25,307 nt of DNA. It comes from JBDKGD01 sp964645125. GTDB taxonomy: Bacteria; Patescibacteriota; Minisyncoccia; UBA6257; 2-01-FULL-56-20. A program made the translations under genes and the position numbers. The notes beneath the pieces are model-generated. The model did not search any database and had not been told where the DNA came from. It saw only the letters and a list, made by a program, of their open reading frames with translations. Position 1 is the first letter of the stretch; each line of letters starts with the position of its first letter. The stretch lies in contig CAZXZC010000010.1 in NCBI GenBank assembly GCA_964645125.1, positions 1-25,307 on the forward strand. The letters run 5' to 3'. This document shows positions 13,760 through 22,269 of this stretch, one piece after another.

Positions 13760-16700
13760 ATGCCTTCCAAAACACATCGCTCCCAGCTACTCCCAACTAA
13801 GACATTTGCAAAATTTGAACCACTTATTAATCTCCCTAACCTCAATGAATTTCAGGTCCAATCGTATGATTGGTTTTTGAAAGATGGTTTGAAGGAGCTT
13901 TTTGATGAAATTTCCCCGATTAAAGATCATACCGGTAAAGAGTTTGAGTTGTTTTTTGATGGGTATCATTTTGATGAGCCGAAATACGATGAAACAACTT
14001 CACGTTTAAAAGATGCGACTTTTGAGGCCACGCTTCGCGTGCAGGTGCGATTAGTGAATAAGCAAACGGGTGATACTCAAAATCAGGAAGTGTATATGGG
14101 TGAGTTTCCAGTAATGACCCCACGAGGTACGTTTATTATTAACGGTGTTGAGCGCGTGGTAATTCCACAGTTGATTCGTTCAGCGGGTGTGTATTTTGTG
14201 AACGCGATTGTTCGTGGGAAACAGATGTTTGGCGCGAAAATTATTCCAAATCGTGGTGCATGGCTTGAGTTCGAGGGAGAAGCTGATGGTTCGATTGCGG
14301 TAAAAATTGATCGTCGTCGTAAATTTCCAGTAACGGAACTTTTGCGAGTGTTTGGGCTTTCAACCGAGGAAATGCTTGCGCGATTTGCAGATGTTGATAC
14401 GGGTGCGGTGAACCAAATCCAGGCAACATTGAAAAAGGATATCGCTCAAACTACAGATGAAGCGTATATGGAAATTTATCATCGCTTGCGTCCAGGAGAC
14501 CCTGCGACCCCGGCAACTGCCAAGAGCTTGATTGATGGTATGTTTCAGCGCTTTGATCGGTATGATTTATCGGCGGTGGGTCGCTATAAAATGAACCAGC
14601 GTTTGGGTAAATCACAAGACAACCAAGCTCGTATTTTGGAGGTAGAAGATATTATTGCGATTGTTCGGGAGATTATTTCTTTAAACAATAATCCTCGCGC
14701 GCAAGCGGATGATATTGACCATTTAGGAAATCGCCGTTTGAAAGCGGTGGGTGAGTTATTGCAAGGAAGGCTTCGGGTGGGTATGGCACGCGTGCGTCGC
14801 GCGGTACAAGATCGCATGTCAATTCAGGAAAAAGATAGCATTACGCCTTCACAACTTATTAACTTCCGTTTGGTGTCATCGGTGGTGAAAGAGTTTTTTG
14901 CGTCTTCCTCGCTTTCTCAGTTTATGGATCAGGTGAATCCATTGGCTGAAGTGGAAAACAAACGTCGTATTTCGGCATTGGGTCCGGGTGGTTTGACTCG
15001 TGAACGCGCGAGTTTTGAAGTGCGTGACGTGCACAGCAGTCATTACGGGCGTATTTGTCCGATTCAAACGCCAGAAGGTTCTAATATTGGTCTTATTAAC
15101 CATCTTGCAAACTATGCTCGCTTAAATCAGTTTGGATTCTTGGAGACTCCGTATGCCAAAGTAAAAAATGGCAAAATTACCAAAGAAATGGTATGGATGG
15201 ATGCACTTGAAGAGGAGAAGTATAAAATTACGCACGCTGGTACTAAGTGTGATGCGAATGGGAAAATTGTAGAAGATGTGGTGGAGGCCCGCATTTCGGG
15301 TACCCCGGGTACGTGTTTGGCGAGCGAGGTGGAGTTTATTGAAGTTGCGCCGGTACAGTTTTTGAGTGTTGCGGCGTCTTTAATTCCGTTCTTGCAACAT
15401 GATGATGCAAACCGCGCGTTGATGGGTTCAAACATGCAACGCCAGGCAGTGGGCTCTATTCGTCCATCGGCGCCACTCGTGGGTACGGGACACGAGGCGA
15501 AAGTTGCGGCTGATTCCGGGTATGTGGTTATTGCTGAAGATGATGGTGAGATTATGTCTGTTGATTCGAGCCATGTGAAAGTAAAGTACGCAAAAGCGAA
15601 AGATGTGGTGATGTACAAACTGGAAAAGTTTAAACGCTCCAACCAGTTTACCTGTATTTCACAGCGTCCACTCGTGGTCAATGGTCAGAAAATTAAAAAA
15701 GGAGACGTGCTTGTTGATGGACCTTCTACAGATAATGGCGTATTGGCTTTGGGTCAAAATTTGTTAGTTGCCTTTATGTGTTGGGATGGCGCGAACTTTG
15801 AAGACGCTATTGTGCTTTCAGAGCGTGTGGTTCGTGATGATTTGTTTACTTCTATTCATATTGAAAATTATGAAGTAGATGTTCGTGATACGAAGTTAGG
15901 TGCTGAGATAACCACCCCTGATATTCCAAACGTATCTGAAGATCGTCTGAAAAATTTGGACGAAGAGGGTATCGTGCGTATTGGTGCGGAAATTATGGCA
16001 GGAGATATTATGGTGGGAAAAATTTCTCCAAAAGGCGAGTCAGAGTTAACTGCTGAGGAGAAATTGCTTCGCGCTATCTTTGGTGAAAAAGCACGTGATG
16101 TAAAAGATAGCTCGCTTGTGTTGCCACACGGTAAGCGTGGACGAGTCATTGGCATTAAAGTGTTTGATCGTGAACAGGGTGATAAACTTGAACCAGGTAT
16201 TATTAAACGTATTCAGGTGGAAATTGCCGTACTTCGCAAGGTGCAGGCTGGTGATAAATTGGCAGGTCGCCATGGAAACAAGGGTGTTATTTCGCAGGTG
16301 CGTGCGGTAGAAGATATGCCGTACCTTGCAGATGGTACGCCAGTTGATATTGTTTTAACCACCTTAGGCGTGCCTTCGCGTATGAATTTGGGTCAGATTT
16401 TAGAGACCCATTTAGGTTGGGCTGCTGGAACTCTTGGCTATCGTGCGATTACCCCAGGACTTGATTCGGCTACCGAAGAAGAAGTTCGCGGTGAGTTGAA
16501 GAAGGCTGGTTTGCCAGAGTCAGGCAAGATTACTTTGTACGATGGACGTACTGGGAAATCGTTCGATCAGGAGGTGACCGTTGGAAATATCTATATGATG
16601 AAGCTCAACCACTTGGTTGAGGATAAGGTGCACGCTCGTTCGATCGGTCCATACTCGCTCATTACTCAACAGCCGTTGGGTGGTAAGGCTCAATTTGGTG

Positions 16701-19700
16701 GTCAGCGTTTTGGTGAAATGGAAGTGTGGGCATTGGAGGGATATGGTGCTCGTCACACGCTGCAAGAGATGTTGACGATTAAATCCGATGATGTGACGGG
16801 GCGCTCGTCTGCGTACGAATCGATTATTCGTGGCGACAAAATTAAAGAACCAAATATTCCTGCCTCATTTAATGTGTTGGTGAATGAGTTGAAGGCGCTT
16901 GCGTTTAACGTAGAGCCACAGATGGAGCAGTCAGTGGAGCATCCGGATCAAAAACCAGATTTTAAAGCATTGAAAATTTCTGTAGCTTCCCCTGAAGAGA
17001 TTATGAAATGGAGTCATGGTGAGGTTATCAAACCGGAAACGATTAACTATCGTACCCAGCGACCTGAAAAAGATGGGTTGTTCTCCGAGCGTATTTTCGG
17101 TCCAACAAATGATTATGAGTGTTACTGTGGTAAATATCGCCGTATTCGTTATAAGGGTGTTGTGTGTGATAAGTGTGGTGTGGAGGTGACACAGGCCAAG
17201 GTGCGCCGTGAACGATTTGGTCATATCGCGCTTGCTTCTCCAGTGAACCATATTTGGTTCTTGAAGAGTGTGCCGAGTCGCTTGAGTTTGGTACTTGATG
17301 TACAAAGCAGCAAGTTAGAGCGAGTTATTTATTACTCTGCGTATATTGTGACGCGTGTTGATGATGAGGCTCGTAACCAAATTTTGGTCGAGCTTGACCG
17401 CGAGTTGAAGGTGAAATTAGAGAAGATTGAAGATGGCGATAAGAAGGGTCGCACTGAATTGACTGGGTCTGTTGCTACGGTTCGTGGACTTTTGGAGGAT
17501 TTGCGACCTGGTCAGGTGTTGGCCGAGGCCGAATACTTTAGCTTGGCTCGCCGATTCGCACACGTATTTCGTGCCGGCTCAGGAGCTGAGGCGGTCCTTG
17601 AGATTTTGCAACGCATGGATTTGAAAAAAGAAATTGAAGACATTGAGCGTGATTTAGCAAAGGCAAAAAATCCAGCTTCTGAAACCAAGGCTTTGAATCG
17701 TTTGAAGATGCTTCGTGCTATGGTGTCACACCACACTCGCCCTGAGTGGATGTTGTTAACCAACTTGCCGGTATTGCCTCCGGATCTTCGTCCGATGGTG
17801 GCTTTAGATGGTGGCCGTTATGCAACCAGCGACCTGAACGATTTGTATCGTCGCGTAATTAACCGCAACAATCGTTTGAAGAAATTGTTGGAAATTAAAG
17901 CGCCAGATGTGATTGTGCGCAACGAAAAACGCATGCTCCAAGAAGCCGTGGATGCGCTTATCGACAACTCTGCCCGTTTTGGTTCACAACAGCTTTCCGC
18001 GCAGCGTCGACCGCTTCGTTCTCTTGCTGATATGTTAAAGGGTAAGCAGGGTCGATTCCGTCAGAACTTGTTGGGTAAACGCGTGGACTACTCTGGTCGT
18101 TCAGTTATTGTGGTTGGTCCGAAGCTTCCGTTGAATGTGTGTGGCTTGCCAAAGAAAATGGCTCTTGAGTTGTTCCGGCCGTTTGTGGTTGGCGAAATGA
18201 TTCGTCGTGAGATGGCGCACAATATTAAGGCAGCAGGTCGTTTGATTGAGGCTGGAGGCGATGAGGTGTGGGCAATTTTGGAAGAAGTAATCAAGGATCG
18301 TCGCGTGCTTTTAAACCGCGCTCCAACCTTGCACCGCTTAAGTATTCAGGCGTTTAAACCCGTGTTGGTTGAAGGTTCCGCCATTCAATTGCCGCCATTG
18401 GTGTGTAAAGCGTTTAACGCTGACTTCGATGGTGACCAAATGGCAGTGCACGTTCCTTTGTCAGACATTGCCCAGCAAGAAGCTCGTGAAATTATGGATG
18501 CGTCGCACAACCTGCTTGCTCCGGCAACAGGCGACCTTATTACGGCTCCTACTAACGACATGATTTTGGGTTTGTACTACCTCACCTCAACAACTGATGA
18601 GAGTGAAACTCCAAAAAAATATTTTGCTGATGAAAATGAAGCTTTTGTAGCGATGGATCAGGGCATTGTGGCGCTTCGCGATTTGGTTCGTATTGGTGAA
18701 CACACCACAACTATTGGCCGCGTTATCTTTAACAACGCAATCGAACACAGTATTCCGTTTGTGAATGAGGCGTTGACCAAAAAGAAACTTATGGGGACGA
18801 TTGAAAAAGTGCTTACTGCCTCTGGTTTTGAGCGTACGGCGCTTATTATCGATCGATTGAAGCTTTTGGGCTTTGAAATGGTCACCCGGTCTGGTATTAC
18901 CTTTGCAATGGCTGATCTTGTGATTCCAAAAGAAAAGGCCGCACTTATTACTACTGCTGAAGGGGAAGTTGAAAAAATTACCGCACAGTTTAATGAAGGT
19001 CTTCTTACTGTGGCAGAACGTCGTGCTCGGGTCATTGCGATTTGGGATGAGGTGAAGGGTAAGGTTGCGAAGTTGGTAACGACCACGCTTCCTGCGAATA
19101 ACCCGATTTTCCAAATTGTAAACTCAGGATCTCGTGCGAGCTGGGCTTCTATTGTGCAGATGATGGGTATGAAGGGTTTGGTGGCGAATCCGAAAGGTGA
19201 GACGATTGAATTGCCTATTACGAAGTCGTTCAAGGAGGGTTTTGGCGTGCTTGAATATTTCATTTCAACTCACGGTGCTCGTAAGGGTACGACCGATACA
19301 GCACTCAAAACTGCTCAAGCAGGGTATTTGACTCGTCGCTTGGTAGATGTGGCACAAGACGTGATGGTGCAAGAGGATGATTGTCGTACGAAGGAAGGCT
19401 TGCTTGTAACCCGACTTGATGCGCAGCGCATGAACCGTACGTTTACGAGTCGATTGTTTGGGCGCGTTGCCTTAGTGGATGTGAAGGTGGGCAACAAAGT
19501 GCTTGCTGCGGCGGGTGAGATTATTAGCAAAGCTCAGGCAGAGATAATTGAGAATTCAGACATTGCGAGTGTTGAAGTACGTTCGCCGATTACCTGTAAG
19601 ACGTTGTACGGCTTGTGTGTAAAATGTTACGGTCTCGATCTTTCAGATCATGAGCCGGTGCGATCAGGTACTGCGGTTGGTGTGTTGGCCGCTCAGTCAA

Positions 19701-20521
19701 TTGGTGAACCAGGTACTCAGTTGACCATGCGTACGTTCCACCAAGGTGGTGTGGCAGGAGCGGACATCACTCATGGATTGCCGCGTGTCGAAGAAATTTT
19801 TGAAGCGCGCCCACCAAAGGGTAAGGCAATTTTAAGTGAGGTTGATGGAGTAATTGAAAAGATTGAAGATGCTGGTAGTATTCGCACCATTATCATTCGT
19901 GATGATGCAAAGAAGGGGAAGGCGGTTGAATACACTGCCCCTCGCAGTATGTTGTTAACTGTTGCAGCGGGTATGGAGGTGAAAAAGGGTCAGCGTTTGA
20001 GCGAAGGCAATATTGATTTGAAAGAATTACTGGCGCTTCGTGGCATTGGTGATGTTATCAACTACATTGTGAATGAAGTACAAGGCATTTACATGTCAGA
20101 AGGTGCTTCGATTAATGATAAGCACATTGAGGTGATTGTTCGTCAGATGTTTTCTCGTGTGCGTATCAAAGACCCAGGTGATGGACCGTTTGTGATTGGC
20201 GAGGTGGTGAGCAAGTCACGCTTTTTTGAAATCAACCGTCAGTTGAAGGCGAAAGAGTTGCGTCCGGCTCGTGCTCAGCAGATGTTGCAGGGTATTACTC
20301 GTGTATCACTTTCTACTGAGAGCTTCTTGTCTGCCGCGTCATTCCAAGACACGGCGCGAATGCTCGTGAAAGCTGCTATTGAAAGCAAGACTGACCCGCT
20401 TCGTGGCTTAAAGGAAAACGTCATTATTGGTCGGTTGATCCCATACCCAAGTGCGGTTGAGGAGGTGACCGATGAAATTTTGGCAGATGAAAAAGTCGAG
20501 CAGGAGGCCCACAGTTCATAA
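13760..20521 (+). CDS. rpoBC: fused RNA polymerase beta-beta' subunit (RpoB-RpoC)
   Basis: One uninterrupted frame of 2253 residues holds both large RNA polymerase subunits. The beta part (1 to about 1053) has the rifampicin-pocket region (386-402, SLSQFMDQVNP...NKRRIS), RDVHSSHYGRICPIQTPEGS, AGRHGNKGVIS (835-845) and the C-terminal clamp EMEVWALEGYGARHTLQEML. A linker of only about 13 residues, including M1055, leads into beta' at DFKALKISVASPEEIMKWS. The beta' part has the first zinc site (C1121, C1123, C1136, C1139) and the catalytic Mg loop NADFDGD (1553-1559). It also has the trigger-loop block GARKGTTDTALKTAQAGYLT and the second zinc site (C1875, C1946, C1953, C1956). All active-site parts are intact, so the enzyme should work as a fusion. 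Both halves are compact without large lineage insertions. M1055 could in principle be an internal start, but no SD or -10 is seen before it. Natural fusions are known in Helicobacter relatives and Wolbachia. Confidence 0.97.
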   Translation: MPSKTHRSQLLPTKTFAKFEPLINLPNLNEFQVQSYDWFLKDGLKELFDEISPIKDHTGKEFELFFDGYHFDEPKYDETTSRLKDATFEATLRVQVRLVNKQTGDTQNQEVYMGEFPVMTPRGTFIINGVERVVIPQLIRSAGVYFVNAIVRGKQMFGAKIIPNRGAWLEFEGEADGSIAVKIDRRRKFPVTELLRVFGLSTEEMLARFADVDTGAVNQIQATLKKDIAQTTDEAYMEIYHRLRPGDPATPATAKSLIDGMFQRFDRYDLSAVGRYKMNQRLGKSQDNQARILEVEDIIAIVREIISLNNNPRAQADDIDHLGNRRLKAVGELLQGRLRVGMARVRRAVQDRMSIQEKDSITPSQLINFRLVSSVVKEFFASSSLSQFMDQVNPLAEVENKRRISALGPGGLTRERASFEVRDVHSSHYGRICPIQTPEGSNIGLINHLANYARLNQFGFLETPYAKVKNGKITKEMVWMDALEEEKYKITHAGTKCDANGKIVEDVVEARISGTPGTCLASEVEFIEVAPVQFLSVAASLIPFLQHDDANRALMGSNMQRQAVGSIRPSAPLVGTGHEAKVAADSGYVVIAEDDGEIMSVDSSHVKVKYAKAKDVVMYKLEKFKRSNQFTCISQRPLVVNGQKIKKGDVLVDGPSTDNGVLALGQNLLVAFMCWDGANFEDAIVLSERVVRDDLFTSIHIENYEVDVRDTKLGAEITTPDIPNVSEDRLKNLDEEGIVRIGAEIMAGDIMVGKISPKGESELTAEEKLLRAIFGEKARDVKDSSLVLPHGKRGRVIGIKVFDREQGDKLEPGIIKRIQVEIAVLRKVQAGDKLAGRHGNKGVISQVRAVEDMPYLADGTPVDIVLTTLGVPSRMNLGQILETHLGWAAGTLGYRAITPGLDSATEEEVRGELKKAGLPESGKITLYDGRTGKSFDQEVTVGNIYMMKLNHLVEDKVHARSIGPYSLITQQPLGGKAQFGGQRFGEMEVWALEGYGARHTLQEMLTIKSDDVTGRSSAYESIIRGDKIKEPNIPASFNVLVNELKALAFNVEPQMEQSVEHPDQKPDFKALKISVASPEEIMKWSHGEVIKPETINYRTQRPEKDGLFSERIFGPTNDYECYCGKYRRIRYKGVVCDKCGVEVTQAKVRRERFGHIALASPVNHIWFLKSVPSRLSLVLDVQSSKLERVIYYSAYIVTRVDDEARNQILVELDRELKVKLEKIEDGDKKGRTELTGSVATVRGLLEDLRPGQVLAEAEYFSLARRFAHVFRAGSGAEAVLEILQRMDLKKEIEDIERDLAKAKNPASETKALNRLKMLRAMVSHHTRPEWMLLTNLPVLPPDLRPMVALDGGRYATSDLNDLYRRVINRNNRLKKLLEIKAPDVIVRNEKRMLQEAVDALIDNSARFGSQQLSAQRRPLRSLADMLKGKQGRFRQNLLGKRVDYSGRSVIVVGPKLPLNVCGLPKKMALELFRPFVVGEMIRREMAHNIKAAGRLIEAGGDEVWAILEEVIKDRRVLLNRAPTLHRLSIQAFKPVLVEGSAIQLPPLVCKAFNADFDGDQMAVHVPLSDIAQQEAREIMDASHNLLAPATGDLITAPTNDMILGLYYLTSTTDESETPKKYFADENEAFVAMDQGIVALRDLVRIGEHTTTIGRVIFNNAIEHSIPFVNEALTKKKLMGTIEKVLTASGFERTALIIDRLKLLGFEMVTRSGITFAMADLVIPKEKAALITTAEGEVEKITAQFNEGLLTVAERRARVIAIWDEVKGKVAKLVTTTLPANNPIFQIVNSGSRASWASIVQMMGMKGLVANPKGETIELPITKSFKEGFGVLEYFISTHGARKGTTDTALKTAQAGYLTRRLVDVAQDVMVQEDDCRTKEGLLVTRLDAQRMNRTFTSRLFGRVALVDVKVGNKVLAAAGEIISKAQAEIIENSDIASVEVRSPITCKTLYGLCVKCYGLDLSDHEPVRSGTAVGVLAAQSIGEPGTQLTMRTFHQGGVAGADITHGLPRVEEIFEARPPKGKAILSEVDGVIEKIEDAGSIRTIIIRDDAKKGKAVEYTAPRSMLLTVAAGMEVKKGQRLSEGNIDLKELLALRGIGDVINYIVNEVQGIYMSEGASINDKHIEVIVRQMFSRVRIKDPGDGPFVIGEVVSKSRFFEINRQLKAKELRPARAQQMLQGITRVSLSTESFLSAASFQDTARMLVKAAIESKTDPLRGLKENVIIGRLIPYPSAVEEVTDEILADEKVEQEAHSS

Positions 20522-20537
20522 GGGCAGGGGCCTTCCT

Positions 20538-20566
20538 TTGACTTTTCGCCTGTAAATTACTATAGT
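20538..20566 (+). promoter_or_regulatory. promoter of rpsF
   Basis: TTGACT (20538-20543) and TATAGT (20561-20566) are 17 nt apart. The predicted start is at about 20573, leaving a leader of about 11 nt before the ATG at 20584 with no SD. It begins only 17 nt after the rpoBC stop. Confidence 0.75.
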
Positions 20567-20583
20567 ATTTCCACTATTTGCCT

Positions 20584-21009
20584 ATGCAACAGATTTCCGA
20601 AAAAGAGCCACGAATGTACGAAATAGCCCTTCTTTTGCCTGAGGAGGGTTCGTACGACGAGGTGAAGGGTCTAATTACCCAAGCGGGTGCTACTATTGAT
20701 GCGGAGGGGACGCCTAAGCGTATTCAGTTGGCCTACCCTATTCAAAAGGCTACCCACGGTGTATTTACTCATGTACACGTAACTATGATTCCTGATGCTG
20801 CCAAGGTTATTGAACAGGGCATGCGTAATAACCAACACATACTTCGTAGCCTCGTGTTTGTGTTGCCTCCCAAAAAGGAGCCAAAACCAAAAAAACAGAA
20901 GAAAGAAAAGGTAGTTACTCCCGTTGCTGCTGAGACAAAAATGAAAAAAGCTGATGCTCCGTTAAGCAATAAAGATTTAGAGGATACGATAAAAGAGATG
21001 ATGGGGTAA
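20584..21009 (+). CDS. rpsF: small ribosomal subunit protein bS6, with long Lys-rich tail
   Basis: bS6 binds 16S rRNA with bS18 in the platform of the 30S subunit. The core (RMYEIALLLPEEGSYDEVKG through HILRSLVFVLP, about 10-98) is the S6 ferredoxin-like fold: YEIALL strand, a helix, KRIQLAYPIQK, and VHVTMIP. The ATG at 20584 gives 141 residues and fits the promoter; a TTG at 20578 and an ATG at 20614 are in frame. The later ATG would give the more usual MYE N-terminus. The C-terminal 40 residues (PPKKEPKPKKQKKEKV...) are a basic, Pro- and Lys-rich extension followed by a short helix (LSNKDLEDTIKEMMG). Usually rpsF is followed by ssb and rpsR; here ssb follows after a terminator and rpsR is missing. 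Confidence 0.93.
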   Translation: MQQISEKEPRMYEIALLLPEEGSYDEVKGLITQAGATIDAEGTPKRIQLAYPIQKATHGVFTHVHVTMIPDAAKVIEQGMRNNQHILRSLVFVLPPKKEPKPKKQKKEKVVTPVAAETKMKKADAPLSNKDLEDTIKEMMG

Positions 21010-21020
21010 GAAATAAAAAA

Positions 21021-21045
21021 CACCGAGCTTAGCTCGGTGTTTTTT
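21021..21045 (+). terminator. intrinsic terminator after rpsF
   Basis: CACCGAGC (21021-21028) and GCTCGGTG (21032-21039) form a perfect 8-bp stem with a TTA loop. A-tract before and T-tract after make it work in both directions. It is 11 nt after the stop codon. Confidence 0.95.
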
Positions 21046-21070
21046 ATTACTTCGTTACAGAAGATACTCT

Positions 21071-21143
21071 CATAAACAACCCTTTTGCGAGAGCGTTCCG
21101 GGCCGCTAGGCCAAGTCTTACGCTCACAAAAGGGCTGTTTATG
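21071..21143. repeat. 73-nt imperfect palindrome with nested hairpins
   Basis: The outer arms (21071-21087 and 21127-21143) match at 16 of 17 positions as inverted repeats: CATAAACA-A-CCCTTTTG against CAAAAGGG-C-TGTTTATG. Inside, GAGCG (21091-21095) pairs with CGCTC (21121-21125). GGCC-GCTA-GGCC (21101-21112) forms the tip. It lies between the rpsF terminator and the ssb promoter, so it belongs to neither gene's transcript as drawn. It could be a mobile palindromic element or a small RNA. No transposase is near. Confidence 0.7.
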
Positions 21144-21170
21144 AAAAATAAGTTCCAGTTATACCTGTCC

Positions 21171-21200
21171 TTGTTATTCTTTTTCGTTTAGCGGTATGAT
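21171..21200 (+). promoter_or_regulatory. promoter of ssb, leaderless type
   Basis: TTGTTA (21171-21176) and TATGAT (21195-21200) are 18 nt apart. The ATG at 21210 follows 9 nt after the -10, so transcription should start at or next to the first codon. Confidence 0.65.
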
Positions 21201-21209
21201 TGAGGTACT

Positions 21210-21731
21210 ATGAACCTCAATAAAGTGTTTTTGATTGGTCGGTTGACGGCCGATCCACAGCTTCGTTCTACCCCAACGGGTATGTCGGTTGCGACGGTCA
21301 GTATGGCAACGAATCGGGTACGAGCCGATAAAAACGGCGGACGCCAGGAGGAAACGGAGTACCACAATGTGGTGCTGTGGGGTCGGCAGGCTGAGATTGC
21401 AAGCCAGTTTTTAACAAAGGGTGCCATGGCCATGATTGAGGGGCGATTGCAGACTCGCTCATGGACAGACAAGCAGGGTCAGGCTCGCAAAACGACTGAT
21501 ATTGTGTGTGAGCGGTTGCAGTTGGGGCCTCGTGCGGGTGGGGCGTCTTCTGGCGGTGGATCGTGGAATAAAGGAGCTGGGGCTTCCGGTGTTGGAGCAG
21601 CGGCGAGTGCGGGTATGAACCAGCCAAGCCCGGCATCGAGTGAGCTTACCCAAGAGATAAAAGAAGAGGATATTCCTATAATTGACGTAGAAGAGGAGGG
21701 TGATATTAAGGCAGAGGAGTTGCCGTTCTAA
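21210..21731 (+). CDS. ssb: single-stranded DNA-binding protein SSB
   Basis: SSB coats single-stranded DNA in replication, repair and uptake. The 173-residue protein has an OB fold over about 1-105: NLNKVFLIGRLTADPQLRST at the start, VATVSMATNR, EYHNVVLWGRQAEIASQFLT and AMIEGRLQTRSWTDKQG. A Gly/Ser/Ala-rich linker follows (about 108-150). The acidic tail ends EELPF, the variant of the DDIPF tip that docks partner proteins. Length is typical. Its own promoter lies right at the start codon. It is not followed by rpsR. Its presence fits with comEC in the same window but also with basic replication. Confidence 0.96.
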   Translation: MNLNKVFLIGRLTADPQLRSTPTGMSVATVSMATNRVRADKNGGRQEETEYHNVVLWGRQAEIASQFLTKGAMAMIEGRLQTRSWTDKQGQARKTTDIVCERLQLGPRAGGASSGGGSWNKGAGASGVGAAASAGMNQPSPASSELTQEIKEEDIPIIDVEEEGDIKAEELPF

Positions 21732-21736
21732 TATGA

Positions 21737-21767
21737 GTTAATAGGGTTCAGGGTATAGCCAATGGTG
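21737..21767 (+). repeat. dispersed intergenic repeat, copy B
   Basis: GTTAATAGGGTTCAGGGTAT followed by AGCCAATGGTGG matches copy A in order and sequence, with a few changes. The overlapping AATGG...CCATT (21761-21777) with following T's could act as a weak terminator for ssb. Confidence 0.7.
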
Positions 21768-21797
21768 GCTTGCCATTTTTACCCTTTTCCTGTACTC

Positions 21798-21803
21798 TAT
21801 ACC
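21798..21803 (+). promoter_or_regulatory. -10-like box before rplK
   Basis: TATACC ends 13 nt before the ATG. The -35 is not evident. The leader would be about 7 nt and has no SD. Confidence 0.4.
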
Positions 21804-21816
21804 CCATATCGAACCT

Positions 21817-22239
21817 ATGGCCAAGAAAGTAAAAGCCAACTTAAAACTGCAAATTGAGGCCGGAAAGGCCAACCCTGCCCCTCCAATTGGGCCTGCTTTG
21901 GGTCAGCACGGAGTAAACATTCAAGACTTTTGTAAGCAGTTTAACGATGCTACCCGCGAGATGATGGGGGATATTATCCCTGCTGAAATTACGGTGTATG
22001 AAGATCGTAGCTTTACATTCCGGTTGCGTACTTCTCCTGCATCGGCCTTGCTTCGCAAAGCTGCGAAGGTAGAAAAAGGAGCAGCTGAGCCAAATAAAAA
22101 GAAAGTAGGCACTGTGAACTGGGCGCAGGTTCAAGAGATTGCAGAGAAGAAGATGATTGACCTGAATGCAAACGATGTAGAAGCCGCTAAAAAGATCGTT
22201 GCCGGCACCGCCCGGTCGATGGGAATAGAAATAAAATAA
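21817..22239 (+). CDS. rplK: large ribosomal subunit protein uL11
   Basis: uL11 forms the base of the L7/L12 stalk at the GTPase centre of the 50S subunit. The 140-residue protein has the N-terminal block LKLQIEAGKANPAPPIGPALG (about 9-29) and the helix HGVNIQDFCKQFNDATRE. It ends in the RNA-binding C-terminal domain with GTVNWAQVQEIAEKKMIDLN and AAKKIVAGTARSMGIEI. Size is exactly that of the family. In most bacteria rplA (uL1) follows directly and nusG precedes. Here a terminator follows immediately and gatB comes next, and upstream is ssb, so the usual nusG-rplK-rplA-rplJ-rplL cluster is broken up. Confidence 0.97.
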   Translation: MAKKVKANLKLQIEAGKANPAPPIGPALGQHGVNIQDFCKQFNDATREMMGDIIPAEITVYEDRSFTFRLRTSPASALLRKAAKVEKGAAEPNKKKVGTVNWAQVQEIAEKKMIDLNANDVEAAKKIVAGTARSMGIEIK

Positions 22240-22240
22240 A

Positions 22241-22264
22241 ACTCCTTTGAAGGAGTTTTATTTT
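22241..22264 (+). terminator. intrinsic terminator of rplK
   Basis: ACTCCT-TTGA-AGGAGT (22241-22256), flanked by AAAA and TTTT, begins 1 nt after the stop codon. The stem is short (6 bp plus A-T extension) but well placed. Confidence 0.8.
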
Positions 22265-22269
22265 ATTTC

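Noticed and set aside
15127..15681. 184-codon frame on the minus strand within rpoBC
   Set aside because: It is antisense to conserved RpoB sequence, has Ser/Thr-rich shadow composition and no promoter or SD. The same applies to 18658-19263 and 18587-19114.
16922..16924. Separate rpoC start at M1055
   Set aside because: There is an ATG in frame but no stop before it, no SD, and no -10; the simplest reading is a fusion. An internal restart cannot be fully excluded.
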